NCBI RefSeq assembly: GCF_005434965.1
Contig: NZ_SKCI01000002.1
Span: 802,001 to 866,000, forward strand
Direction: 5' to 3'
Length of the DNA stretch: 64,000 nucleotides
DNA from: Marimonas lutisalis
GTDB taxonomy: Bacteria > Pseudomonadota > Alphaproteobacteria > Rhodobacterales > Rhodobacteraceae
In this document: positions 27,975 to 38,465 of the stretch, piece after piece
Layout of the letters: every line of letters starts with the position of its first letter
Numbering within the stretch: position 1 is the stretch's first letter
Translations under genes and position numbers: made by a program
The notes under the pieces: generated by a model
What the model saw: the letters and a program-made list of their open reading frames with translations, nothing else
Database searches by the model: none
What the model was told of the DNA's origin: nothing

Positions 27975-28766
27975 ATGGCCCGCGTTTCAACGGAAATCAA
28001 GGATCACGTCGCCCATGTCACGCTGACGCGGGGCGACAAGATGAACGGTGTCGACAAGGAGATGGCCGAGGCCATCGTGGCCGCGGGCGAGGCGCTTTGT
28101 GGCAACGACGATGTGCGCGCGGTGGTGCTGGCGGGCGAGGGGCGGGCGTTTTGCGCGGGCCTTGACGTGCAAAGCTTTGCCATGCTGGCGGCGGGTGATC
28201 CCGAGGCGGTGGTGATGCCCCGGTTGGAGGGGCGCAATACCAACCTCTTTCAGGAGGTGGCCATGGTCTGGCGGCGGGTGCCGGTGCCGGTGATCGCCGC
28301 CCTGCAAGGTGTTGTTTTCGGGGCAGGATTCCAGCTGGCGCTGGGGGCGGATGTGCGGATTGCGCATCCCGAGTGCCAGTTTTCGGTGATGGAGATGAAA
28401 TGGGGGCTGGTGCCGGATATGGGCGGTATGGTTCTCATGCCGCAACTGATGCGGTCCGACGTGATCCGGCGGATGACCTATACGGCCGAGCCGGTCGGCG
28501 CGGCGCAGGGCGTGGACTGGGGCTTTGTCACGGAATTGAGTGATGACCCGCAGGCGGCGGCCGTCCAACTAGCTGCAACCATTGCAAAAAAGAGCCCGAG
28601 CGCGATGCGCGCGGCGAAGCGGCTGATCGCCGTGGCCGAAGGCGATGCGGGCGAGGATGCGGTGCTGATGGCGGAAAGCCGCGAGCAGGCGGACCTGATC
28701 GGCAAGCCGCACCAGATGGAGGTAATCGCCGCCAACATGCAGAAACGGGAGCCGAATTTCGGCTGA
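27975..28766 (+). CDS. Crotonase / enoyl-CoA hydratase-isomerase family protein
   Basis: 263 aa, acyl-CoA enzyme. Start ATG at 27975 with GGAGG eight bases upstream. The oxyanion hole parts AFCAGLDVQSFAML and FGAGFQLALGADVRIA are clear. Of the two catalytic acid positions, the first is not a Glu here, while WGLVPDMGG keeps the Asp seen in isomerase-like members, so hydratase activity is less certain than an isomerase or another crotonase reaction. Confidence 0.88.
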   Translation: MARVSTEIKDHVAHVTLTRGDKMNGVDKEMAEAIVAAGEALCGNDDVRAVVLAGEGRAFCAGLDVQSFAMLAAGDPEAVVMPRLEGRNTNLFQEVAMVWRRVPVPVIAALQGVVFGAGFQLALGADVRIAHPECQFSVMEMKWGLVPDMGGMVLMPQLMRSDVIRRMTYTAEPVGAAQGVDWGFVTELSDDPQAAAVQLAATIAKKSPSAMRAAKRLIAVAEGDAGEDAVLMAESREQADLIGKPHQMEVIAANMQKREPNFG

Positions 28767-28785
28767 GCGCGCGGTGAAGTTAACG

Positions 28786-28856
28786 CGATTTTTCGCCGAA
28801 AAATCGGGGGGTGATATCCGGCTGACATCCGGCTGACATGCGTGCACCCCCCGATG
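28786..28856. repeat. Nested palindromes between convergent genes
   Basis: CGATTTTTC-GCC-GAAAAATCG at 28786-28806 (9-bp stem), an 11-bp inverted repeat ATCGGGGGGTG/CACCCCCCGAT (28803-28813 with 28846-28856), and inside it a tandem ATCCGGCTGAC duplication near 28816-28837. It lies between the convergent crotonase and DUF1992 genes and may end both transcripts. The first palindrome recurs almost unchanged at 54181-54201. Confidence 0.65.
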
Positions 28857-28906
28857 CCGCCCCCTGTTAACCGGAAATTAAGTTAATCGCGCGCACGGTG
28901 CGCGGG

Positions 28907-29239
28907 TTACCTGAGGAACTTTCGGCGTGCCTCGACGGCGATGTTGTAGGCGAGTTCGAGCCGGGCGATCTCGGCCATCAGGCGTTTCTTTTCTTCCGCG
29001 TCCTCCGCCGCGCTCCACGCGGCGCGCGCGGCGTCGAGCTCGCGTTTCAGCTTGAACTCTTCGGGCAGGGCACCGTGTTCGGCCATGATGCGGTGGCCGA
29101 TGGCGGTGCCCGCATCGGTGAGCGCGTCTTCGGGGCGATGGGGCAGCGGTTTGCCTTCGCCTTCGAGGTTCGAAAGCTTGCCCTCGGCCTGGGCCTTTTT
29201 GATCTGCGCTTCGGTCAGCTCTCGGAGTTTGCGGGACAT
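28907..29239 (-). CDS. DUF1992 / DnaJ-C28-like domain protein
   Basis: 110 aa, highly charged and helical. The motif LSNLEGEGKPLPHRPED at residues about 22-38 is the mark of the DUF1992 (DNAJC28 conserved) family. No J domain is present. Function unknown; it follows valS after a terminator. Confidence 0.85.
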   Translation of the reverse strand: MSRKLRELTEAQIKKAQAEGKLSNLEGEGKPLPHRPEDALTDAGTAIGHRIMAEHGALPEEFKLKRELDAARAAWSAAEDAEEKKRLMAEIARLELAYNIAVEARRKFLR

Positions 29240-29255
29240 GGCGCATGATAGCGCG

Positions 29256-29282
29256 AAAAAAGGCCGGGCTGAAGCCCGGCCT
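29256..29282 (-). terminator. Rho-independent terminator of valS
   Basis: On the minus strand a perfect 10-bp stem (29273-29282 with 29261-29270), 2-base loop, then TTTTTT. A second GC hairpin (29302-29308 with 29313-29319) lies between it and the valS stop. Confidence 0.9.
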
Positions 29283-29326
29283 ACGGTCGCGTTCGGCGTA
29301 GGGCGGGCTTCTGCCCGCCAGCCTGG

Positions 29327-32300
29327 TCAGCCCATTTCCTCAAGCCGCTGCATCGCCGATTTCAGCGTCGCCTCTTCCTCTTGCCGGGCGCGGAGGTTTT
29401 CGCGGGCTTCCTCGACCACCTCTTCGGGGGCGTTTTCGGCGAATTTGGGGTTCTTGAGCCGCCCCTGAAGCCCGCCGATTTCCTTGGCGAGCTTGTCGAG
29501 CGTCTTTTGCAGACGGGCCTTTTCCTCTTCGACATCGATGATGTCGGCAAGCGGCAGGCCGAACTCGCCGCCTTCGACGGCGACGGTGACGGTGCCCTTG
29601 GGGAAATCGGCCATTTCGGTCAGGCTGTCGATACGGGCGAGGCGTTTGATCATCACCTCGTTGTTGGCCCAGGCGGTTTTTCCGGCCGCGTCGAGCGTGC
29701 GCTGCAGCATCGGCAGGTGCAGACCAGCGGGCACGTGCATCTGGGCGCGGGCCGAGCGGATCTCCTCGATCAGGGAGATCACCCAGTTCATTTCGCGGTC
29801 GGCGGCCGGGTCGATCAGATCGCCGCCATACTCGGGCCAGTCGGTCAGCATCAGGAAATCGTCGCGCTTCGCGGTCTGCTGCCAGAGCTCTTCGGTGACG
29901 AAGGGCATGATCGGGTGCAGCAGGATCAGGCACTGATCGAGCACCCAGCGCATCGTGGCCTGGGTTTCGGCCTTCGCCGCGGCGTCCTCGCCCTGCAAGA
30001 GCGGTTTGGAGAACTCCAGATACCAGTCGCACACCTTGCCCCAGGTGAAGGCGTAAAGCGCGTTGGCGGCATCGTTGAAGCGGTAATCGGTGAGCGCCGC
30101 ATCGACGGTTTCGCGGGTGCGGGCGACTTCGCCGATGATCCACTTGTTCACCGTGGCCTCTGCCGTGGGAATGCCCGCGGGCGCCGGGCCCTCGTAGACG
30201 CCGTTCATCTCGGCGAAGCGGATGGCGTTCCAGATCTTGGTGCCGAAGTTGCGGTAGCCCTTGATCCGGTCGGTCGAGAGTTTCAGCACGCCGCCGATGG
30301 CCGCCATCTGCGCCATGGTAAAGCGCAGCGCATCGGCGCCGTATTCACCGACGATTTCCAGCGGATCCACCACGTTGCCGCGGGTCTTCGACATTTTCTG
30401 GCCCTTCTCGTCGCGCACCAGCTGGTGCAGGTAGACGGTGTGGAAGGGGATCTGATCGACCACGGCCAGCTGCATCATCATCATCCGCGCCACCCAGAAG
30501 AACAGGATGTCGAAACCGGTGATGAGCACATCGGTGGGGAAGTATTTCTTCAACTCCTCGGTCTGCTCGGGCCAGCCCAGCGTGCCGATGGGCCAGAGGC
30601 CCGAGGAAAACCAGGTGTCGAGCACGTCGGCATCGCGCCAGATGGGATAGACCAGCTTGGTGGGGTCCTGCGTGGCCTCGTATTCGGCCAGGCCCTCGGC
30701 CATCTGCTGGATCGCGGTATGGCGGTCCTCGACCTCGATGATGCGGGCGTGGTTGAGCGGCGTGGGCAGGGCGGCCAGAACGTCCTGGAAGCCGGATTTC
30801 ACGTGCTCGAAATCGGGGGCGGCATGGTGGCGCTCATCGCCCAGCAGCATGTGCTGATCGGCGAGGAAGCGACCCATTTCAACCAGGTCGAGCGCGCCGT
30901 CGCCTTCATCATCCTTGAAGCCGTGCGCGGCCAGGTCGAGCCCGTACCAGACCGGGATCTGGTGGCCCCACCAGAGCTGGCGCGAGATGCACCAGGGCTC
31001 GATGTTTTCGAGCCAGTGATAATAGGTCTTCTCGCCCGACTCGGGGATGATTTTCGTCTCGCCATTGCGCACGGCCTCGAGCGCGGGGCCGACGACCTGG
31101 GCGGCATCGACGAACCACTGGTCGGTCAGCATCGGCTCGATCACCACCTGGGAGCGGTCGCCGAAGGGCTGCATGATAGGTTTCGACTCGACCAGCGGCA
31201 CGATCTCCTCGGCGCCTTCGGCCCCGGGTTTGAGCGCGGTGGTGCCCAGTTGCGGATCATCGGCGCGGGTCATGACGGCAAGGCCCTCGGCGGTGATCTG
31301 TTCGACCACTTTCGCGCGTGCCTCGAACCGGTCGAGACCGCGCAGATCGTCGGGCACCAGGTTGATGGCGTCGATTTCGTTTTCGGTGAAGGGCTTGCCG
31401 CGGGCATAGTCCTGCGCGGCGGCGGATTCATCGGCGTAGGGGCGGCCATCTGCGCGCATGTGCCCGCGCGTGTCCATCAGGCGGTAGCAGGGGATATTGC
31501 CGCGTTTGGCAACGGCGTAGTCGTTGAAATCATGCGCGCCGGTGATTTTCACCGCGCCCGAACCAAAATCGGGATCGGGGTAGTCATCGGTGATGATCGG
31601 GATCTGGCGGCGGTGCTCCTTGGGGCCCACCGGGATTTCGCAGAGCTTGCCCACGATCGGCGCATAGCGTTCATCCGAGGGGTGGACGGCGACGGCGCCG
31701 TCGCCCAGCATGGTTTCGGGCCGGGTGGTGGCGATCGAGATATAGTCGCGTTCTTCCTCGAGTGTGATGTTCCCGTCCTCGTCCTTTTCGACGTAGGTGT
31801 AGGTCTCACCACCGGCGAGCGGGTATTTGAAGTGCCACATGTGGCCCGGGGTCTCGATATTCTCGACCTCGAGATCGGAGATCGCCGTTTCGAAATGCGG
31901 GTCCCAGTTCACCAGGCGCTTGCCGCGGTAGATGTAGCCCTTTTCGTACATGTCCACGAAAACCTTGATGACGGCATCGTGGAAATCGGGGCTGTTTTCA
32001 TGCCCCGTACGCGGGTCACCCGGGGCCCCGGCCATGGTGAAGGCGTTGCGCGACCAGTCACAGGAGCAGCCCAAACGCTTCAGCTGCTCGACGATGGTGC
32101 CGCCATATTCCCCTTTCCACTCCCACACCTTTTCGAGGAATTTCTCGCGGCCCAGGTCGCGGCGGCCGGGTTGCTGGGTGGCGGCCAGCTGCTTTTCGAC
32201 CTGCAGCTGGGTGGCGATGCCGGCATGGTCCTGCCCGGGCTGCCAGAGCGTGTCGAAGCCGCGCATGCGGTGCCAGCGGATAAGGATGTCCTGCAGCGTG

Positions 32301-32476
32301 TTGTTGAAGGCATGGCCCACGTGCAGCGCGCCGGTCACGTTCGGCGGCGGGATCATGATGCAGAAGGTTTCGTCCCGCTTGGCATGGGCGCCGGCCTTGA
32401 AGGCGCCGGCCTTGTCCCAGGCGTCATAGATCCGGCCCTCGGCCTCGGCTGCGTCGAATGTCTTCTTCATCGCCAT
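29327..32476 (-). CDS. valS: Valyl-tRNA synthetase
   Basis: 1049 aa class I synthetase. HIGH-type motif [15 protein letters not shown] near residue 45, KMSKS-type motif [12 protein letters not shown], editing (CP1) domain in between ([18 protein letters not shown]), anticodon-binding domain, and the C-terminal coiled-coil arm ([22 protein letters not shown]). The ATG at 32476 follows AGGA; the much longer open frame upstream is not coding. It is larger than E. coli ValRS (951 aa), mainly through insertions around residues 500-650. Confidence 0.97.
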   Translation of the reverse strand: MAMKKTFDAAEAEGRIYDAWDKAGAFKAGAHAKRDETFCIMIPPPNVTGALHVGHAFNNTLQDILIRWHRMRGFDTLWQPGQDHAGIATQLQVEKQLAATQQPGRRDLGREKFLEKVWEWKGEYGGTIVEQLKRLGCSCDWSRNAFTMAGAPGDPRTGHENSPDFHDAVIKVFVDMYEKGYIYRGKRLVNWDPHFETAISDLEVENIETPGHMWHFKYPLAGGETYTYVEKDEDGNITLEEERDYISIATTRPETMLGDGAVAVHPSDERYAPIVGKLCEIPVGPKEHRRQIPIITDDYPDPDFGSGAVKITGAHDFNDYAVAKRGNIPCYRLMDTRGHMRADGRPYADESAAAQDYARGKPFTENEIDAINLVPDDLRGLDRFEARAKVVEQITAEGLAVMTRADDPQLGTTALKPGAEGAEEIVPLVESKPIMQPFGDRSQVVIEPMLTDQWFVDAAQVVGPALEAVRNGETKIIPESGEKTYYHWLENIEPWCISRQLWWGHQIPVWYGLDLAAHGFKDDEGDGALDLVEMGRFLADQHMLLGDERHHAAPDFEHVKSGFQDVLAALPTPLNHARIIEVEDRHTAIQQMAEGLAEYEATQDPTKLVYPIWRDADVLDTWFSSGLWPIGTLGWPEQTEELKKYFPTDVLITGFDILFFWVARMMMMQLAVVDQIPFHTVYLHQLVRDEKGQKMSKTRGNVVDPLEIVGEYGADALRFTMAQMAAIGGVLKLSTDRIKGYRNFGTKIWNAIRFAEMNGVYEGPAPAGIPTAEATVNKWIIGEVARTRETVDAALTDYRFNDAANALYAFTWGKVCDWYLEFSKPLLQGEDAAAKAETQATMRWVLDQCLILLHPIMPFVTEELWQQTAKRDDFLMLTDWPEYGGDLIDPAADREMNWVISLIEEIRSARAQMHVPAGLHLPMLQRTLDAAGKTAWANNEVMIKRLARIDSLTEMADFPKGTVTVAVEGGEFGLPLADIIDVEEEKARLQKTLDKLAKEIGGLQGRLKNPKFAENAPEEVVEEARENLRARQEEEATLKSAMQRLEEMG

Positions 32477-32582
32477 TTGAATGGTCCTGCTTGATCCGCG
32501 TTCGGTTTCGGGTTCCTCTACCCAATGAGGGCGGAAAGGGAAAGCGGCAAGGGGTGTTTTTGCCGCGCAGGCAGAGGAGAAA

Positions 32583-33590
32583 ATGATGGCCGATCGCAGG
32601 GCATTCCGGTTGGACGGGCGTGGCGGCGCCGACGAGATCGCGCCCGCGCAGGGGCGACCCGAGCTGCCGGCGAGCGGGTTTGCATGGGTGCATCTTTCGG
32701 GATCGGCCGAGGAGATCGACGGCTGGGTGCGGGGGGCGGGGCTGGATGCGCTGGCAACGGCGGCACTGACCGCGGAGGAGACCCGGCCGCGCTGCACGGT
32801 GCATAACGACACGATCCTGATGAGCCTGCGTGGCGTCAACCTGAGCCCCGGGGCCGAGCCCGAGGACATGGTCTCGCTGCGGATCTACCTGTCGGAAAGG
32901 CTGGTGATCACCTTGCAGCGCCGGCCGCTTTACGCGGTGCGCGACGTGATCGCCGAGAGCCTGGCCGGGCGCGCGGCGACGAGCCCCGGCGAGTTGATCG
33001 CGCGGATCGCGCTGCGGCTGGCGGATGCGACCGAGCCGGTGGTGATGGCGCTGAACGAGCGTATCGACGAACTGGAAGACCGGGTGATCGACGGCGCCGG
33101 GCACGTGCGGCGCGGCGATCTGGCCGATGTGCGGCGCATGGCGATCGTGCTGCGCCGATACATGGCGCCGCAGCGCGACGCGCTGACCACGCTGGAGATC
33201 GAGGAAACCGCGTGGCTGCACGGGCCCGACCGGTCGCGCCTGCGCGAGGCATCGGAACGGGTGACGCGGCTGGCCGAGGAGCTGGACGCGATCCGCGACC
33301 GCGCGCAGGTGGTGCATGACCAGATCATGGACATGCGATCAGAGGCGATGAACCGTCAGATGCTGGTCTTGTCGGTGGTGGCCGCGCTGTTCCTGCCGCT
33401 GGGCCTGGTCACCGGCCTGCTGGGCATCAACGTGGGCGGCATTCCGGGGGCACAGGTTGGCTGGGCGTTCTGGGCGGTGTGCGGGGTGCTGGGCGTGATC
33501 GTGGCGTTTCAGCTCTGGCTGTTCCGACGGATGGGGCTGATCGGGCATGCGCGGCCCGGGCGCGGGCCGGAGGCGACGGAGCAAAGGTAA
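32583..33590 (+). CDS. zntB: CorA-superfamily zinc transporter (ZntB type)
   Basis: 335 aa metal-ion transporter with a large cytoplasmic N-terminal funnel, long stalk helix ([35 protein letters not shown]) and two C-terminal membrane helices. The pore signature reads [10 protein letters not shown] rather than the GMN of CorA, which is typical of ZntB. ATG at 32583 or 32586 after GAGGAG. Divergent from valS. Confidence 0.88.
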   Translation: MMADRRAFRLDGRGGADEIAPAQGRPELPASGFAWVHLSGSAEEIDGWVRGAGLDALATAALTAEETRPRCTVHNDTILMSLRGVNLSPGAEPEDMVSLRIYLSERLVITLQRRPLYAVRDVIAESLAGRAATSPGELIARIALRLADATEPVVMALNERIDELEDRVIDGAGHVRRGDLADVRRMAIVLRRYMAPQRDALTTLEIEETAWLHGPDRSRLREASERVTRLAEELDAIRDRAQVVHDQIMDMRSEAMNRQMLVLSVVAALFLPLGLVTGLLGINVGGIPGAQVGWAFWAVCGVLGVIVAFQLWLFRRMGLIGHARPGRGPEATEQR

Positions 33591-33607
33591 GCCGAGCGCA
33601 GGTGCCG

Positions 33608-34501
33608 TCAGACCACCGCGGGCTTTCTCCGGCGCACGCTGGTCAGCAGGCCGACGGTCAGCAGGGCAATGGCGGTGATGCTGAGCAGGCTGAGGCTTTC
33701 GCCGAGGATCGCGGCGCCCAGAACACCGCCCACGCCCGGCACCGCGGCCAGGATGGACGAGGTATTGGCGTTGCCGATGTTGCGCGAGGCATGGGCGATG
33801 AGGATCAACCCGACGAGATTGGGCACGAAACCCTGGTAGACGGCCTGCAAGAGCAGCGGTTGCAGGGGCGCCTCGGCAAGGCCGGAGGGCAACCAGAGCG
33901 CCCAGACAGGCAGGTAAAGAACGGCGTTGACCACCGTGCCGCAGAAGATCACCTGCATGGCGCCCAGGCTCCAGCGTTCGGTCAGGATGACATAGGTGGC
34001 GAAGAACAGCGCACCGACAATGAACAGCAGGTCGCCGATCCAGGCATCCTGGCCGCTGGTCTGGGTGCCGTCCCAGGCCAGAACGATGGTCGAGACCAGG
34101 ATCAGCGCTGCCCCGAGCATCTGCCGCAAGCCGGGCGGTGAGCGAAACAGGACGATCCCGAACAGGATGCTGATCAGCGGCAGCACGCCGTTCATGAAGA
34201 TCCCGCCATGGGCGGCGGGAGCATAGAGAAAGCCCGAAAAGACGCAGAGAATGTAGACCGGGCCGAGGATGAAGGTGATGACCGCGATCTGGGTCAGGCT
34301 GAGCCCGCGCCAAGGTTTGTAATAAAGGCAGAGCGGCACGGCGACGAGTGAGGCGAGGCCATAGCGCAGCGCGGCCAGGTCGTAGACCGTGAGCCCGCTC
34401 TGCTCGGCGATGCGGCTGACGATCAGCCAGCCCGACCAGACGAAGACGATGCTCCACGCGGCGGCATAACCGGTGACGTGGGAGGGGGAGGTGGTGGTCA
34501 T
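33608..34501 (-). CDS. DMT superfamily (EamA) permease
   Basis: 297 aa with ten hydrophobic segments and the duplicated EamA layout (about residues 12-140 and 155-285; ILAAVPGVGGVLGAAILGESLS near the end of the second repeat). Such permeases export amino acids, metabolites or nucleotides; the substrate is unknown. Ends 17 bases from the convergent zntB stop. Confidence 0.9.
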   Translation of the reverse strand: MTTTSPSHVTGYAAAWSIVFVWSGWLIVSRIAEQSGLTVYDLAALRYGLASLVAVPLCLYYKPWRGLSLTQIAVITFILGPVYILCVFSGFLYAPAAHGGIFMNGVLPLISILFGIVLFRSPPGLRQMLGAALILVSTIVLAWDGTQTSGQDAWIGDLLFIVGALFFATYVILTERWSLGAMQVIFCGTVVNAVLYLPVWALWLPSGLAEAPLQPLLLQAVYQGFVPNLVGLILIAHASRNIGNANTSSILAAVPGVGGVLGAAILGESLSLLSITAIALLTVGLLTSVRRRKPAVV

Positions 34502-34641
34502 CTGCGCGGCGCCGAACCTGGAATGTGAGTGGGGATGCCCCGGGTTCAGCCATACGGGCTGGTCCGCGCGGGGACAAGAACCCTTCGCCGCCGCCGCGCG
34601 CGGGGTGGCGGCGCCGTTGCGTCACATCTGCAGGAACCGGA

Positions 34642-35382
34642 TCAGGGCGCGGGGGCAAGCCCAAGGCGAGCCGCGAGGTAATCCTCCATCCGCTGGTAGG
34701 CCGGTTCGTGGAAATGCACGGTCAGCAGAGCGTGCTTGCGGCCTTCGTATTCGACGATTTCAAGCTGGTCGCGGAAGGCGCTTTCCAGCGCCTTCATGTG
34801 GCGCGCGGTCGACAGACGGTCGCCGCGATAGCGCATGGCAAGGCCGGGGCCCTTGTCGGCCATACCCTCAAGCGCGGCGTTGAGCTGATCGGCGTCTATG
34901 TGCAGCGCGTCGCCGCCGAAAACGGGCAGCGAGGGCTGGCTGGCCACGCCGCCGGCCACCGCCGGTTCGGCCATCAGCGCCAGCGCGAATCCGCCCGTGA
35001 GGCACATACCGACCACGCCCAGCTGCGCGCCGCCTTCGCGCCGGGCGATGTCATCGGTCAGCGCGCGGAACCAGGCGCCGATCGGGCTTTCGCGGCCGCG
35101 GGCGAAGATATTGAACTCGCGCCGGATGCAGAGCACGCGAGCGGTGTTACCGACATAGCTCTTGCGTCCGAACGGTCCGAGGAAATGGGCGAGGTAGACC
35201 CGGAAGCCGCGCGCGACGAGCCGGTCGGCGAGCGACAGGGTTTCGGGCCCGATGCCGGGCAGTTCCTGCAGGATCAGCACCGGCGGCCCGTTGCCCTTGA
35301 TGTAAACATCATGGCTGGCCGTGCCGCCGCCATGCAGCGGGCCGGTGAAGGTGAACCTGTCATCATGCCGCCAGTCGGTCAT
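34642..35382 (-). CDS. Dienelactone hydrolase family protein (triad intact)
   Basis: 246 aa cytoplasmic alpha/beta-hydrolase. Nucleophile elbow VVGMCLTGGFALAL with Cys, an acid in RYRGDRLS, and His in YEGRKHALLT near residue 220. The triad is complete, in contrast with the secreted relative at 13464-14396. Substrates may be lactones or esters. Lies between the DMT permease and a binding-protein gene, all leftward, but with gaps of 56 to 140 bp. Confidence 0.85.
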   Translation of the reverse strand: MTDWRHDDRFTFTGPLHGGGTASHDVYIKGNGPPVLILQELPGIGPETLSLADRLVARGFRVYLAHFLGPFGRKSYVGNTARVLCIRREFNIFARGRESPIGAWFRALTDDIARREGGAQLGVVGMCLTGGFALALMAEPAVAGGVASQPSLPVFGGDALHIDADQLNAALEGMADKGPGLAMRYRGDRLSTARHMKALESAFRDQLEIVEYEGRKHALLTVHFHEPAYQRMEDYLAARLGLAPAP

Positions 35383-35438
35383 GGCCGAAGCCTAGTCCCG
35401 AGCGGCGCGGTTGCCAAATCCTGTTTCGGATCGGGCCG

Positions 35439-36164
35439 TCACCAGGGCGTGGCGTCGATGCCGAACCACTTTTCGGTCAGGGCGTTGAGGCTGCTATCCT
35501 GGCTCATGTCATAGATCAGGTCTTCGAAGGTGAACCGCAGGTCGATATTGTCGGCATGCAGCGCCATCGTCACGCCGGGGCGGGGCCGGCCGCCCCTGAT
35601 GGCCACCACGGGGCCGTCATATGCCGCCAGCATCGGCAGGAGCTTTTCCGTTTCGGCCACGACAACATCGGCGCTGCCGGCTTCGACGGCCTTCACGGCC
35701 TCCTGCAATGTCGGGTGATAGGTGATGTTGTAGCCGGTGGTTTTCTTCCAGGCCTCGATCGCCGGATCGCGTAGCGCGGCGACGCTCTTGACGCTTCCGA
35801 ACACCTGGCGAATGGCCGGCAGCCCGGCAAAGGTGAAGGGGTCGGGATAGAGATATGGCGCGGTGGTTTCGATGCCGTCGCCCAGATCGGCATTTACCGG
35901 GATGGCGGCCATCACCACGTCGATCTCTTTCGCCCGCAGGGCGTCGAAAAGCGTGTCGTGGGGCATCGCCGTCCATGCGCAGGTGAGCCCGCCCCGCGCG
36001 CAAAGCGCATCGCCCAGAGCCTTGTCGAAGCCCTGAAAGGTGGCCCCATCGACCGTGTAGTCGCCAACGTCATAGACATCGGGAACGCCGATGGTGATGG
36101 TCTGCGCAAGGGTTGGAAGCGGTTGCAGAAAAAGCCCGCAAAGCACGAGTGCCGGAAGTTTCAT
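35439..36164 (-). CDS. Periplasmic solute-binding protein (family 3-like)
   Basis: 241 aa. The ATG at 36164 opens a signal peptide MKLPALVLCGLFLQPLPTLAQ; the frame to 36251 is an overlong extension. The body shows the two-lobed family 3 pattern (TFQGFDKALGDALCARGGLTCAW; FDALRAKEIDVVMAAIPV), with a Cys pair in the first lobe. Similar proteins work with amino-acid ABC importers or as the soluble electron or substrate carriers of dehydrogenases; no permease is adjacent, so it is an orphan. Confidence 0.8.
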   Translation of the reverse strand: MKLPALVLCGLFLQPLPTLAQTITIGVPDVYDVGDYTVDGATFQGFDKALGDALCARGGLTCAWTAMPHDTLFDALRAKEIDVVMAAIPVNADLGDGIETTAPYLYPDPFTFAGLPAIRQVFGSVKSVAALRDPAIEAWKKTTGYNITYHPTLQEAVKAVEAGSADVVVAETEKLLPMLAAYDGPVVAIRGGRPRPGVTMALHADNIDLRFTFEDLIYDMSQDSSLNALTEKWFGIDATPW

Positions 36165-36299
36165 GGTTGGTGTCCACTGTCTCGAGTTTCGGACGCAAAG
36201 AAACGAGATTTTACCAAACAAAAACATTCTAGCTCGAAAGGCCGATGCCATCCGTGACCGGGATCAATACAAGGGTCTTCCTTTGGGCTACGCGCGATT

Positions 36300-36920
36300 T
36301 CAGGCGCGGTCTGCGGCCACCTTGTCCACCACCAGCGGTTCGCGTTCGCCCGCGCGCAGAACCGCCGGGTCATAGGGCGTGCGGTCGAACACCTCGCGCA
36401 CCATGGGGACGAAGAAATCGAGCGGCAGGTCGTCATAGTCGGGATCGAAGCTGGCCTGGTCCCAGCGTTCGCAGAATTCGGCGCAATCGTCGAAATACAT
36501 GTGGCCCGCGTGGCGGTCGCGCTTGTGCGGATTACCGCCCGGCACCTTGTCGCCGTAGTAAAGCATCTGGAAATCGGCGTGGGTCTGCACGCACCAGGCC
36601 ACCTGTTCGCGCACGAAGGGGCGCAGGATGGCGGCGGCGTATTCATCGTGATTGTAGGGTGCGTAGATATCGCCGATGTCGTGCAGAAGCGCGCCCACCA
36701 CCCAGTCGATATCGGCGCCGTCGCGCCAGGCGCGGGTGGCCGATTGCACCGAATGGCCCAGACGGGTGACCTGGTAGCCCGAGAGCGATTCATCGAGTTC
36801 GACCAGCGCCTTCAACAGCCGGTCGGCGGTGTGGCTGGCATATTCCGTCTCGTGTTCCTGCAGGAAGGCGTATTCCTCCTCGGTGCCGTCCTTCATCTGG
36901 GTGAAGTTGACCTTGTCCAT
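36300..36920 (-). CDS. HD-domain protein, candidate PhnZ/TmpB-like diiron oxygenase
   Basis: 206 aa starting MDKVNFTQMKDGT (ATG 36920). It has an upstream His in RLGHSVQSA, the HD pair in VGALLHDIGD, His in YNHDEYAAAIL and in CVQTHADF, and a late segment FCERWDQASFDPDYDDLPLDFF. That arrangement, especially the RWDxA...LPLxxF end, is like PhnZ and TmpB, HD proteins that use a mixed-valent diiron site to cleave 1-hydroxyphosphonates, rather than ordinary HD phosphohydrolases. The Tyr/Glu substrate residues of PhnZ are not clearly kept (GYQVTRLGH), so the substrate may differ. Divergent from the amidase by 131 bp. Confidence 0.65.
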   Translation of the reverse strand: MDKVNFTQMKDGTEEEYAFLQEHETEYASHTADRLLKALVELDESLSGYQVTRLGHSVQSATRAWRDGADIDWVVGALLHDIGDIYAPYNHDEYAAAILRPFVREQVAWCVQTHADFQMLYYGDKVPGGNPHKRDRHAGHMYFDDCAEFCERWDQASFDPDYDDLPLDFFVPMVREVFDRTPYDPAVLRAGEREPLVVDKVAADRA

Positions 36921-37051
36921 TTTTGCGACTCCCTGTCTTTGCGCCAGATTTCCCGATTCCGCGACGTTTCGCCAGCCCTGATGTGACATTCTGTTTACGC
37001 GCCATGATGTGCGTGGTTAGCTGAGCCGCGATAGCCGACGGGGAGACGACG

Positions 37052-38458
37052 ATGGACGAGATCATCAACAGGAGCGCGGTGCATACCGCCAAGGCCCTGG
37101 CCCGGGGCGACGTGAAAGTGGCCGAGGTGACGCGCGCGCATCTGGACCGGGTGGAGAAATGCGAACCGGGGCTGCGCGCCGTGGTCGAGCCGCTGGAGGC
37201 GGCGGCGATGGAGCAGGCCGAGGCGATGGATGCGAACCGCCCGCAGGAGCTGCCGCCGCTTTGGGGGCTGCCGGTGACGGTCAAGATCAATGTCGATTAC
37301 GAGGGCCTGCCCAATTCCAACGGCATCCCGGCGCTGAACGACACCCCGTGCGAGCAGGACGCCCCGGTGGTCAAGAACATCCGTGATGGCGGGGCGGTGG
37401 TGATCGGCCGCACCTCGACGCCGGAATTTTCGCTGCGCTTCTTCACCTCGAACCCGATCTATGGTCGCACGCTGAACCCGTGGGATGCGTCGCGCACCTC
37501 GGGCGGGTCGTCGGGGGGCGCGTCCTCGGCCGTGGCGGCGGGCATGGGGGTGCTGGGCCACGGCAACGATCTAGGCGGCAGCCTGCGTTACCCGGCCTAT
37601 TGCTGCGGGCTGGCCACGCTGCGTCCGTCGCGCGGGCGCGTGCCGGCCTTTGCGCCCTCGGCCCCGGCCGAGCGCCCGGCGATGCTGCAGATGATGAGCG
37701 TACAGGGAATGATTGCGCGCGAGGTGGGAGACATCAAGCTGGCGCATGGCGTGCTGAGCCGCCGCTCCTCGGACGATCCGCTGTGGAACGCGGCGCCCGA
37801 TAGCGGGCGCAGTCGCGAGGGGCGCAAGCTGCGCGTGGGCTGGTGCGTGGATGTCTTTGGCGACGGGCTGGTCGATCCCGAGGTCGCCAAGGCGGTCGAG
37901 GCCGCGGTGGGCGCGGCGAAACAGGCCGGCATGGAGGTGGTCGAGGTGACCCCGCCGATGGCGCAGGACGCCGCCGAGACCTGGGGCGCGATCCTGAATG
38001 CGGAAGTCGAGGTGATGATGCTGGACGCGATCCGCAAGATGGGCTCGGACGCCGTGAACGGCGTGATAGACGGCTATATGGAGATCTACCCGGTGCCTGA
38101 CCTGGCCGGGTTCATCAAGGCGCAGGCGAAGCGGATGACCATCCTGCGCGAGTGGGGCCGGATGTTTGATTATGTCGATGCGCTGATCCTGCCGGTATCG
38201 GGCCAGCCGCCGTTCCGCGCCGACCAGGATATCGAGGAACCCGAAACCCTGGCCGAGATCATGAAGGCGCAGCGTTTCCTCTATATTCTCAACGTGCTGG
38301 GCCTGCCGGGCGCGACGGTGCGCACGCTGGATGCTTCGCCCATTCCGCTGGGGGTTCAGATCGTCGGGGACCAGATGGACGATGCCGTGTGCCTCGATGT
38401 GGCGCAGGCGATCGAGACCGAGTTGTCGCTGGACCTGCACCCGATCTTCCCGCTCTGA
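37052..38458 (+). CDS. Amidase signature family enzyme
   Basis: 468 aa Ser-Ser-Lys hydrolase. Catalytic Lys in LPVTVKINVDYEG (residue about 79), the cis-Ser in GGSSGGASSAVAAGMG, and the nucleophile Ser in GNDLGGSLRYPAYCCG. It hydrolyses an amide; members act on many small amides, and it is not a GatA by context. Ends 8 bases from the convergent PhyH-type gene. Confidence 0.92.
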   Translation: MDEIINRSAVHTAKALARGDVKVAEVTRAHLDRVEKCEPGLRAVVEPLEAAAMEQAEAMDANRPQELPPLWGLPVTVKINVDYEGLPNSNGIPALNDTPCEQDAPVVKNIRDGGAVVIGRTSTPEFSLRFFTSNPIYGRTLNPWDASRTSGGSSGGASSAVAAGMGVLGHGNDLGGSLRYPAYCCGLATLRPSRGRVPAFAPSAPAERPAMLQMMSVQGMIAREVGDIKLAHGVLSRRSSDDPLWNAAPDSGRSREGRKLRVGWCVDVFGDGLVDPEVAKAVEAAVGAAKQAGMEVVEVTPPMAQDAAETWGAILNAEVEVMMLDAIRKMGSDAVNGVIDGYMEIYPVPDLAGFIKAQAKRMTILREWGRMFDYVDALILPVSGQPPFRADQDIEEPETLAEIMKAQRFLYILNVLGLPGATVRTLDASPIPLGVQIVGDQMDDAVCLDVAQAIETELSLDLHPIFPL

Positions 38459-38465
38459 GACGGTC

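Noticed and set aside
29381..32494. 1037-residue open frame on the plus strand
   Set aside because: It is the antisense shadow of valS, whose synthetase motifs are certain; the shadow has no domain and results from high G+C codon use.
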